The position numbers were made by a program, and so were the translations under genes. A stretch of 7,737 nt of DNA, taken from assembly GCA_003165495.1 (NCBI GenBank), contig PMMB01000247.1, positions 1,577-9,313 of the forward strand. The letters are read 5' to 3'. Numbering within the stretch: the stretch's first letter is position 1; every line of letters starts with the position of its first letter. This DNA is from Gammaproteobacteria bacterium. Lineage in GTDB: Bacteria; Pseudomonadota; Gammaproteobacteria; Steroidobacterales; Steroidobacteraceae. A model generated the notes under the pieces. That model searched no databases and was not told where the DNA came from. It saw nothing but the letters and a program-made list of their open reading frames with translations. Shown one piece after another: positions 1-6,156 of the stretch.

Positions 1-1488
1 GATAAGGTCAATCCACGTATCAAGCTCCATGCCCGAGCGCTCGCTGCACTGGGTATCAACGGCATCACGCTCAACAACGTCAATGCACAAACGGACTGGA
101 TCAAGGCAGCGAACTTGCCGAAAGTGCGGGCAATCGCCAATGTGTATCGCGACTATGGCGTCAAGGTTTATTTGGCCGTGCGTTTCGATTCGCCGGCTGC
201 AATCGGGGGCTTACCCACCGCGGATCCGCTCGATGCCAATGTCATCAAATGGTGGACAAAAAAGGTTGCGGAAATTTATGAGGCGATCCCCGATTTCGGT
301 GGTTTCTTGATCAAGGCGGATTCGGAGGGACAACATGGCCCGTCCGAATATGGCCGTACGCATGCGCAAGGCGCCAACATGCTGGCCGGGGTGCTCAAAC
401 CACATGCCGGCATCGTCATGTGGCGCGCCTTTGTCTACGACCCCAATATCGATGCCGACCGCGCCAAACGATCCTATAAGTTTTATAAACCCCAGGACGG
501 CCAGTTTGCCGGTAATGTTTTTCTGCAAGTGAAGAATGGTCCTTTGGATTTTCAGCATCGCGAACCGATTCATCCATTGATTGGCGGCATGTCCAATACC
601 AAGACCGGTCTCGAACTGCAGATCACACAGGAATATACCGGTCAAGCGACGCATCTCGTCTGGCTTGTACCTCAGTGGAAGTCGTATCTCGATTTTGACA
701 CCAAGGCAACGACACTGAATGCAAGAGTAAAGGACGTCATAGCCGGCACCACCTTCGGATACGACAACAGTTTGTTTGCAGGCGTATCGAACATGGGCGA
801 CAGCCCCAACTGGACGGGGCAGACCATGGCGCAGGCCAACCAGTACGGTTTCGGTCGTCTGTCCTGGAACCCGAGTTTATCCGCTGGCGCAATTGCGGAT
901 GAATGGATAAAGATCACGTATGGGGTTGATCCACTGGTGATCGCCGGAATAAAATCCATACTGACCGGTTCGTGGTCTACTTATGAAAAGTATTCAATGA
1001 TCGGCTCCACGGGCGAAGTCAGATCGCCTGCCAATCATTTTGATCCCGACATGGTGACCAATCAGACCTACAGCATGGCCGATGCCAGCGGGGTAGGATT
1101 TGACCGTACCCGCGCCGGCAGCGGCTACGTCAATCAATATTCGGCGGCGGTGGCGGACATGTACAACAATCTGGCCACGACGCCGCCTGAGTTCCTATTG
1201 TGGTTCCACCATGTACTCTATACGTACAATGTGTTTCCCGGAAAAACGGTCATTCAGTGGATCTACGACACGCACTTTGAAGGTGAAGCCGAGGCGCAGG
1301 GCATGATCGATAAGTGGGTTTCGCTCAAGGGAAAGATGAGCAGGGTCTGTTTCTACGACGTGCTCAAGAATTTGAATGCTCAGAAAGCTCAGGCGAGCAT
1401 CTGGAGACGATACATCAATCATTATTTTTGGGATTTATCCGGAATCGCCGACGATCAGGGACGAAGCGTTAGTGCACGGTCAAATTGA
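1..1488 (+). CDS. aguA: GH67 alpha-glucuronidase, 5' truncated by window edge
   Basis: This is the C-terminal 495 residues of a family GH67 alpha-glucuronidase, read in frame from base 1 to a TGA at 1486-1488. GH67 enzymes are inverting hydrolases that release (4-O-methyl-)D-glucuronic acid from the non-reducing end of xylo-oligosaccharides. Family members are about 700 residues, so roughly 200-240 residues are missing before the window, and any signal peptide cannot be judged. Family signatures seen: INGITLNNVNA near residues 20-30; KADSEGQHGP with the predicted acid Glu109; YGRTHAQGANML; VKNGPLDFQHREP with Asp183; and ITQEYTGQ with Glu211. The Asp-Glu spacing of 28 residues equals that of the known catalytic base pair (Asp365/Glu393 in the Cellvibrio enzyme). 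The C-terminal part has NWTGQ, FGRLSWNP, FDRTRAGSG, LLWFHH and a final SGIADDQGR block, so the 3' end is complete. The block at residues 331-351 departs from the usual PLG...HHYGP consensus. The gene converges on the oxidoreductase pair. The family call is very secure. Confidence 0.96.
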   Translation, partial: DKVNPRIKLHARALAALGINGITLNNVNAQTDWIKAANLPKVRAIANVYRDYGVKVYLAVRFDSPAAIGGLPTADPLDANVIKWWTKKVAEIYEAIPDFGGFLIKADSEGQHGPSEYGRTHAQGANMLAGVLKPHAGIVMWRAFVYDPNIDADRAKRSYKFYKPQDGQFAGNVFLQVKNGPLDFQHREPIHPLIGGMSNTKTGLELQITQEYTGQATHLVWLVPQWKSYLDFDTKATTLNARVKDVIAGTTFGYDNSLFAGVSNMGDSPNWTGQTMAQANQYGFGRLSWNPSLSAGAIADEWIKITYGVDPLVIAGIKSILTGSWSTYEKYSMIGSTGEVRSPANHFDPDMVTNQTYSMADASGVGFDRTRAGSGYVNQYSAAVADMYNNLATTPPEFLLWFHHVLYTYNVFPGKTVIQWIYDTHFEGEAEAQGMIDKWVSLKGKMSRVCFYDVLKNLNAQKAQASIWRRYINHYFWDLSGIADDQGRSVSARSN

Positions 1489-1508
1489 GCGTCGGGCCTG
1501 CCGCCTTG

Positions 1509-1555
1509 CGGGGGAAACCCCGTCTACTATCGGCAAAATTGCGTCTTCGGGCGCA
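1509..1555. terminator. Two small hairpins between convergent genes, possible bidirectional terminator
   Basis: The 95-base gap between the alpha-glucuronidase stop and the convergent oxidoreductase stop holds two short stem-loops. The first (1509-1522) is CGGGG-GAAA-CCCCG, a 5-bp GC stem with a GNRA loop. The second (1540-1555) is a 6-bp stem closed by a C(UUCG)G tetraloop on + strand RNA, with one G-U pair. On the - strand the second stem loses that G-U pair but is followed by ATTTT. Neither strand has a long U-run, so intrinsic termination is plausible from position but not proven. Confidence 0.3.
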
Positions 1556-1583
1556 TTAGCCGAATAAGTCTTGTACTGAATTC

Positions 1584-3113
1584 TTATATCGCCCATCCGG
1601 CGCGATATTCGCGAGTCAAGTATTGGTTTGCGTCGGCATTATTGGTGATTTGCCCGCGCTCGCCGTCATACAGAATCTTCTTTCCCTGCCCCGCACGCAG
1701 CGCGACAAGACCCAGCAGCATTGTCTCGATGAGCTGCGCCGCATACTCTATCGGGGAACTCGCCTTCGCCTCGCCTCGGATTGCCTTGGTCCAGTTAAGC
1801 TCATGACTCCACATGATCCGCGGGATGCTCTTAGGTATAGCAGCCGCCGCCTCTGTCAGCGACTGCGGATACAGTCGCGGATTGGCGCCGTAGGTATCGT
1901 GCAAAAGAATGCCTTTCTCTCCGATGAATATCACGCCGCCTTCGCTCGCAAGCTCAACGTTATCCGGCAGGAGGTCCGGGCGGGGCGGATAAATTCCACC
2001 GTCGAACCAAGATAGTTTCACTGGTGGCTGCGTGCCGCGGGCGGCGAATTGATAGTGCACGCAAGTTGATACCGGATACGACACCGGTTTGTGCTGGGGC
2101 GTGGTGCCCCATTGGGTCGAGGTAGCCTCGATGGTCGAGGGATAAGTGAGTCCCAATGCCCAAAAGGGATGATCGATGAGATGGGCGCCCATATCACCCA
2201 GCGCGCCCGAGCCAAAATCAAGCCAGCCGCGCCAGTTGAAGGGGTGGTAGATGGGATGATAGGGAACATTTTCCGCAATCGGCCCGAGATACATATTCCA
2301 GTCGAGTCCTGCAGGCGGTGCGCCGCCGCTACCCATTGCGGCGGCGAGCACATCCTGCACATGACGGTACGTCCAGGGGTTGCCGAAACCGCCCGGTATT
2401 TCGGGCGGCGCCATCCCGGTCGGGCGCGGCAGTCCTTGCGGCCAGTATGCAACCGGCCGATTGGTCCAAACGTGCACCTCGTGCACGGGGCCGATGATGC
2501 CCGCGGCAATCCACTCGTTAATGAGACGCGCATCTTCGCTTGAATGTCCCTGATTTCCCATCTGAGTGACAAGCTTCGGACTGGCGAGCGCGCGCTCGCG
2601 CAGAACGCGGGCCTCATGCACAGTGGCTGCGAGCGGCTTTTGCACATAGACGTGCTTGCCCAGATCCATCGCCGCCATTGCGACCGCCGCGTGCAGATGG
2701 TCGGGGGTTGCAACCACGACTCCGTCAATACTCTTCTCTTTCGCGAGCATCTCGCGAAAATCGCTATAGCGCTTCGCTTTGCCGAACTGTTCCCGGAGTT
2801 TCAGGCCATCGGGCCGCGGGTTGCCGTGCTCATCGGTCAATTTATTCGCCATCGTGCGTTCGCTATATGCGAAGTCGACATCGCAGACTGCGCCAATATG
2901 GTCGGTTTGAGCGAGCACGAGCGCATTTTGACTTCCTATTCCACCGAATCCGACGATGGCGACATTCACCGTATCGCTCGGGGCACGCCGGCCGCGGCCG
3001 AGAACGCGGTTCGGTAGGATCAATGGCGCACTAGTGGCCACCATTGCTCCGAGTGTGGCACAGCCTGTGCCCGCAACAAACTCGCGGCGAGTCAGGTCTT
3101 TCGTATTCGACAT
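1584..3113 (-). CDS. Tat-exported Gfo/Idh/MocA family oxidoreductase
   Basis: The 509-residue protein belongs to the Gfo/Idh/MocA NAD(P)-dependent sugar oxidoreductases. Its N-terminus has the twin-arginine motif TRREFV (residues 8-13) and a small hydrophobic stretch ending near PLILP, so export through Tat with a prefolded cofactor is expected. The Rossmann dinucleotide site is VGFGGIG (54-60). It is followed by VATPDHLH (134-141) and VQKPL (157-161, in place of the commoner EKP). The C-terminal substrate domain has DWNMYLGP (271-278) and GALGDMGAHLIDHP (303-316), whose histidines match the region supplying catalytic His in this family. ATG at 3113 was chosen because it puts the Tat motif at the extreme N-terminus and has an AAGGA Shine-Dalgarno 8 bases upstream. 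A longer in-frame start at 3215 would bury the signal and overlap the upstream gene. It is the second gene of a coupled pair. Substrate is unknown; a sugar or uronate derivative is inferred from the neighbouring alpha-glucuronidase. Confidence 0.93.
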   Translation of the reverse strand: MSNTKDLTRREFVAGTGCATLGAMVATSAPLILPNRVLGRGRRAPSDTVNVAIVGFGGIGSQNALVLAQTDHIGAVCDVDFAYSERTMANKLTDEHGNPRPDGLKLREQFGKAKRYSDFREMLAKEKSIDGVVVATPDHLHAAVAMAAMDLGKHVYVQKPLAATVHEARVLRERALASPKLVTQMGNQGHSSEDARLINEWIAAGIIGPVHEVHVWTNRPVAYWPQGLPRPTGMAPPEIPGGFGNPWTYRHVQDVLAAAMGSGGAPPAGLDWNMYLGPIAENVPYHPIYHPFNWRGWLDFGSGALGDMGAHLIDHPFWALGLTYPSTIEATSTQWGTTPQHKPVSYPVSTCVHYQFAARGTQPPVKLSWFDGGIYPPRPDLLPDNVELASEGGVIFIGEKGILLHDTYGANPRLYPQSLTEAAAAIPKSIPRIMWSHELNWTKAIRGEAKASSPIEYAAQLIETMLLGLVALRAGQGKKILYDGERGQITNNADANQYLTREYRAGWAI

Positions 3114-3126
3114 CTCAACGTTCCTT
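3113..3126 (-). promoter_or_regulatory. Shine-Dalgarno and TGA-g-ATG coupling junction
   Basis: On the - strand, AAGGA (3126-3122) sits 8 bases before the ATG at 3113 and lies within the last codons of the upstream oxidoreductase gene. That gene's TGA (3117-3115) is separated from the ATG by one base. The arrangement decides the start of the downstream gene and implies translational coupling of the two oxidoreductases on one mRNA. Confidence 0.75.
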
Positions 3127-4389
3127 TTGAGGTTGCCATTTGCCCTGGGCCACCGCCGGAACGAATCTATCCAGGCCGCGTGGCGGAAACGTGAGGGTCT
3201 TGCCCTGCTCGGCACTTTGATAGGCTGCCATCAGAAGCTTCACGACGTCCAGACCGTCATCGAAGGTCAGCAGGGGCTTTTCCTTGCCGAGAAACACGCG
3301 CACGAAATGCCGATCTTCGTTCTCGTAACCGTATGCCGCGGCTTCATTCGCTATGACCGGCATCAATCCGGTCTCCGCGTTTTGTTTCTCGAGGAGATCC
3401 TCGCCTGCTTTGCCGCGCACCGCGCGCGAAAAAAAGAGCTTTAGACCACTGTCGAGCGTGTTCCATGACATTGAGTACTCGGGTCCCAAGAGTTCGGCGG
3501 ACAAGCGCAGGCCTGCACCGACGAAGCTCCACGACGTGGACGCTTCGCCGATCACGGTGTGGCCATCATCGGTGGCGAACTCGATTGTCGTGCTCGCGAA
3601 ATCCTCGGACGGATGCTTACCGTAATCAACGCCGCGCCCGAAAGTCCGTGCGAGCTCCTTCTTGTAGTAGGGGCGCGTCCATTTGAGGCTTGCGATGTGC
3701 GCTGTGACGCGCACCGGCCGCACGGAAGACAGTGCGGCGCCGGGACGGGTCAGGAGATGCCGCACGAGCAACACTGAGTGGCACATCATATCGTTGAGCA
3801 CCCCGCCGCCCTGCAGCTCGCCGCGCCAGAACCACGGCATATGCGGTCCGCTGTGCTCCTCAGCGGCGCGAGCAAGATACGGGCGGCCGGCACTTGCCGC
3901 TCCCCTTGCCCACAACAACGCGTGGCCGGTTTGCACCTGTGGCGCGAACACTTGGTTCTCTAGGTACCCGTGCGCTACACCTAAGCGCTTTATCAGACGA
4001 ACAATGTGCGCAGCCTCGGCGACGGTGCGCGCGAGCGGCTTCTCGCACGCAATGCCGCGCAGAGTCCCCCGGCCGGATTCGAGCGCGTGGACGATCTCCT
4101 CTATGTTTTCAACCCGCGTATGATTAGGACCGGTTAGCCAGAGGGCGTCGATCGCTGGATCCGCGACGAGATCGCTGATCGAAGCGAAAGGTTTCGCTTC
4201 TCCGATGTCCAAAGTCCGCGCAAGCGCGGCGGCGGTGGCGGCGTGCTCCTGGTTCGGACTCCATACGCCGCGCACGTCCGCGTCGCGCACGGCACGGAAT
4301 GCCTGCATGTGAAAGCGCGCGTTGAAGCCACTGCCGATGAACCCAACGCCGAGACGCTGCTGCGCGTGTTTGTCTTGCTTGTGACGCAT
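3115..4389 (-). CDS. Gfo/Idh/MocA family oxidoreductase without export signal
   Basis: The 424-residue protein is a second Gfo/Idh/MocA-type oxidoreductase, only distantly similar to its downstream partner. The N-terminal nucleotide-binding fold has GVGFIGSGFNARFH (14-27), a GxGxxG-type site with Asn-Ala at its end. LTGPNHTRV (85-93) and CEKPLAR (115-121) follow, the latter carrying the family's conserved Lys-Pro. The C-terminal domain has EEHSGPHMPWFWRG (177-190) and GGGVLNDMMCHS (194-205), where His204 lies in the usual catalytic-His region. No signal peptide or membrane segment is visible, so it should act in the cytoplasm. The ATG at 4389 is the first possible start, because an in-frame TAA lies two codons upstream (4398-4396). 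No strong Shine-Dalgarno is visible. It is translated first in a two-gene unit with the Tat-exported paralogue. Substrate and NAD/NADP preference cannot be read from the sequence. Confidence 0.92.
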   Translation of the reverse strand: MRHKQDKHAQQRLGVGFIGSGFNARFHMQAFRAVRDADVRGVWSPNQEHAATAAALARTLDIGEAKPFASISDLVADPAIDALWLTGPNHTRVENIEEIVHALESGRGTLRGIACEKPLARTVAEAAHIVRLIKRLGVAHGYLENQVFAPQVQTGHALLWARGAASAGRPYLARAAEEHSGPHMPWFWRGELQGGGVLNDMMCHSVLLVRHLLTRPGAALSSVRPVRVTAHIASLKWTRPYYKKELARTFGRGVDYGKHPSEDFASTTIEFATDDGHTVIGEASTSWSFVGAGLRLSAELLGPEYSMSWNTLDSGLKLFFSRAVRGKAGEDLLEKQNAETGLMPVIANEAAAYGYENEDRHFVRVFLGKEKPLLTFDDGLDVVKLLMAAYQSAEQGKTLTFPPRGLDRFVPAVAQGKWQPQKER

Positions 4390-4441
4390 GTTCGCTTAAG
4401 TCTCACCCGCGGCTACCGCCGGCCTCCTGCGTATGGTCGCC

Positions 4442-4467
4442 AAATTCGGCGATTTCATCGGCAATTT
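4442..4467. promoter_or_regulatory. AT-rich imperfect inverted repeat, possible operator or leader hairpin
   Basis: The 191-base gap 4390-4580 contains an imperfect inverted repeat. Left arm AAATTCGGCGAT and right arm ATCGGCAATTT flank a TTC centre and match except for a small mismatch or bulge in the GC part. It lies 20 bases downstream of a perfect TATAAT on the - strand, a common position for a repressor site. It could also fold in the 5' leader of the oxidoreductase mRNA. The cognate regulator is not in the window. Confidence 0.3.
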
Positions 4468-4486
4468 CACCCGCAAGCAGCAGTCA

Positions 4487-4492
4487 ATTATA
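4487..4492 (-). promoter_or_regulatory. Candidate -10 box for the oxidoreductase pair
   Basis: A perfect TATAAT is read on the - strand about 98 bases before the ATG at 4389, in otherwise GC-rich sequence. No good TTGACA-like hexamer is found at 16-18 bases upstream, so it may need an activator or be fortuitous. It would produce a leader of about 90 bases containing the inverted repeat at 4442-4467. Confidence 0.35.
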
Positions 4493-4571
4493 CCGGAAAT
4501 AGCTGCGGCCTTCGGCAGAAGAATCGCGACCTCCTCGGCCAAGGCGCAACGCGAGTTGGGCCGTGCCGCAG

Positions 4572-4596
4572 GGCGGCGATTCACCGATTCGCCGCC
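4572..4596 (-). terminator. Strong GC hairpin spanning the acvB-like stop codon
   Basis: An 8-bp perfect stem, GGCGGCGA paired with TCGCCGCC, encloses a 9-base loop that contains the TGA stop (4583-4581) of the - strand hydrolase gene. No U-run follows on the - strand, so it is not a classical intrinsic terminator. It could attenuate read-through or protect the 3' end. Confidence 0.3.
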
Positions 4597-6071
4597 GCGA
4601 GGATTTGCCGCGCCAAGTTGGCGTAGTCGCCATCGAAATGATGGCCGCCCTTGAGCTTCACGATGCTGAATTTTTTAGGATCGAGCTTGGGGCACAACGA
4701 GTCGCTCTCGTCCGCCCCGTAGATGCACAGCACCGGCATGCCGGTAATCCGGTTGATCTCCGGCAGCGTCGCCGGTCCCGAATTATCGTCCGAGATCCAG
4801 CTGCTCAAATGAAATTCAAACAGAGCGTGATCGGACATTCCCATGACGGCCGTCAATGCGACGCGGGCACGGGTCGCCTCCGGCAGCCGATTGACCGCGA
4901 ACGGCAGCACGTCGGCGCCTTGCGAATAGCCGATCAGCAGCACGCGTTGCTTGCCGAAATGCGCAAGATAGTAGCGAATCATGCGGTCGGTGTCCGCCGC
5001 CACGCCGTTCGGCGTTCGCGCGGTCCAGTAATAACGCAACGAATCCAGGCCGACGACCGGAACGCCGTTTGCGCTAAGTGCGGCGGCGACATCATGGTCG
5101 AGTCCCGCCCAGCCGCCATCGCCGGACATGATGATGGCAAAGGTATTGGACCAGGCCGCGTCAGGCCGGGCGGCGCCGGGGGGCATCGCGCCAGGCTGTG
5201 CGGCGGGTTGCGCAGGAACTTCCACGACCGGTAGGTCGCTCAATCCCGCGGGCGGCAGCGCTACGCGCGTGGCCGGATTCTGCGCCGCAAGCTTGTCATA
5301 GCCCGCGGTGTACTGCGGCGCCCAGTCGGGCAGTGAGGCGTAATCATGGCCCACTTTCGGCAGCATCACGATCGCCGCCCCGCGAACCTGGGAGATGAAG
5401 TTTCGGGTCACGGCCGCCGGGCAGACCTGGTCGATTTCGCCCTGCAGGTTGAGCCATGGATTGCCGAGGTTCTTGAGCGGCAGAAAATCCACGCCGTGAC
5501 CGTGAGTGCTGCGAATGGACTCGAGCCCGGAGCCCTTACACAGCGGCTTTTCCAAATTGAGGCTGGGGCAGAAACCCAAGGTCAATGCAGCCGCAAAGGT
5601 GTCTCGCGGCGCTTGCGCGAGCATTGCGTACGCCATCGCGGCGCCGGAGGAAAGCCCTACCAACACCGGAGACAGATAAGTGGGGGTGTGGAAGTAGGCC
5701 TGCACGAAGTGACTCAAGTTCTCCAGGTCGCCATCGGGGGACACGCATTGATCGCCGTCGGCTTCAAGGTTCGCCTTGAACTTCGCCCAATCGATGCCGG
5801 TGACCATCGCGCCTTGCTGCACGAGTTGCCGCGTCATCGTGTCCGCGGTGGAGTTCCAGCCTTCGTCGCCGGACAAAAACACCACGAAACTGGTCGGCGG
5901 CCCAACGGGCCCATAAACGAGGAAATCCCGGAACCGGCCGTGACTGAGATGCGCCGCGTTGCCTGTCGTCGGCGCCGGCAAGGCCACTGACGCCGGCGTG
6001 GAAGCCGGGGTTGCGGCGCCGGCCAGCAACAGGCTCGCGGCCAGCAAACGAAAAGTGCGCAAGACTCTCAT
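4581..6071 (-). CDS. acvB: AcvB/VirJ-family periplasmic hydrolase, two alpha/beta hydrolase domains
   Basis: The 496-residue protein has a Sec signal peptide: basic MRVLRTFR, then a Leu/Ala-rich core, with cleavage likely around residues 20-27. No lipobox Cys is present. It belongs to the AcvB/VirJ virulence-protein family, of which Agrobacterium AcvB is a periplasmic lysyl-phosphatidylglycerol hydrolase. Two homologous halves are visible. The N-half has FLSGDEGW (65-72), GLSSG with Ser141, LQGEIDQVCP (209-218) and VGHDY with His242. The C-half has IMSGDGGW (314-321), GYSQG with Ser383, YGADESDSLCP (451-461) and GGHHFDGDY (475-483). A Pro/Ala-rich linker (about 265-307) joins them. Both halves therefore keep a nucleophile-elbow Ser and a C-terminal His. 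ATG 6071 has GAGGTG five bases upstream. It is divergent from a lipid glycosyltransferase gene. Family assignment is firm. Lysyl-PG as the substrate is inferred, since no lpiA/mprF partner is in the window. Confidence 0.9.
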   Translation of the reverse strand: MRVLRTFRLLAASLLLAGAATPASTPASVALPAPTTGNAAHLSHGRFRDFLVYGPVGPPTSFVVFLSGDEGWNSTADTMTRQLVQQGAMVTGIDWAKFKANLEADGDQCVSPDGDLENLSHFVQAYFHTPTYLSPVLVGLSSGAAMAYAMLAQAPRDTFAAALTLGFCPSLNLEKPLCKGSGLESIRSTHGHGVDFLPLKNLGNPWLNLQGEIDQVCPAAVTRNFISQVRGAAIVMLPKVGHDYASLPDWAPQYTAGYDKLAAQNPATRVALPPAGLSDLPVVEVPAQPAAQPGAMPPGAARPDAAWSNTFAIIMSGDGGWAGLDHDVAAALSANGVPVVGLDSLRYYWTARTPNGVAADTDRMIRYYLAHFGKQRVLLIGYSQGADVLPFAVNRLPEATRARVALTAVMGMSDHALFEFHLSSWISDDNSGPATLPEINRITGMPVLCIYGADESDSLCPKLDPKKFSIVKLKGGHHFDGDYANLARQILAAANR

Positions 6072-6156
6072 ATGGACACCTCGTCTAGAGGTACAGGCTA
6101 CCAGGTCGACAAGTTCATGGTTTCGTCATAGTCCGAACCCAGAATAATGATGACAA
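6072..6156. promoter_or_regulatory. Divergent promoter region between hydrolase and glycosyltransferase genes
   Basis: The 75-base spacer must hold both divergent starts unless the promoters lie inside the genes. For the - strand, TTGTCA (6156-6151) and GACTAT (6133-6128) are spaced 17 bases apart, but the -10 matches consensus at only three positions. For the + strand, TCGACA (6106-6111) and CATAGT (6127-6132) are 15 bases apart. Both are weak, and the overlapping layout would couple the two promoters if real. The individual boxes are tentative. Confidence 0.3.
6077..6092 (-). promoter_or_regulatory. Hydrolase Shine-Dalgarno inside a small inverted repeat
   Basis: On the - strand, GAGGTG (6082-6077) lies five bases before the ATG at 6071 and is the ribosome-binding site. 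The same GAGGT can pair with ACCTC (6092-6088) across a 5-base loop, which would hide the site in a 5-bp hairpin. A short stem of this kind may modulate translation or may be incidental. Confidence 0.45.

Noticed and set aside
1623..3017. Several + strand open frames (1623-2015, 2091-2543, 2544-3017) opposite the Tat oxidoreductase, and - strand frame 2018-2728 within it
   Set aside because: They are out-of-frame shadows of a gene with clear family motifs throughout; the compositions are low-complexity Arg-rich and no start context is convincing.
3114..3215. Longer start for the Tat oxidoreductase (ATG at 3215)
   Set aside because: It would add 34 residues before the TRREFV motif, hiding the Tat signal, and overlap the upstream gene by about 100 bases, while the ATG at 3113 has a well-placed Shine-Dalgarno.
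4433..4654. 73-codon + strand frame in the 4390-4580 gap, beginning MVAKFGDF
   Set aside because: The first half reads plausibly but there is no Shine-Dalgarno, the second half runs antisense into the AcvB-like gene, and the region is better explained as a promoter/leader with an inverted repeat.
4563..5234. 223-codon + strand open frame antisense to the AcvB-like gene, and a similar 214-codon frame at 5346-5990
   Set aside because: Both lie wholly or almost wholly within a well-supported - strand gene, are Arg/His/Gly-rich with no recognisable motif, and are typical of GC-rich antisense frames.
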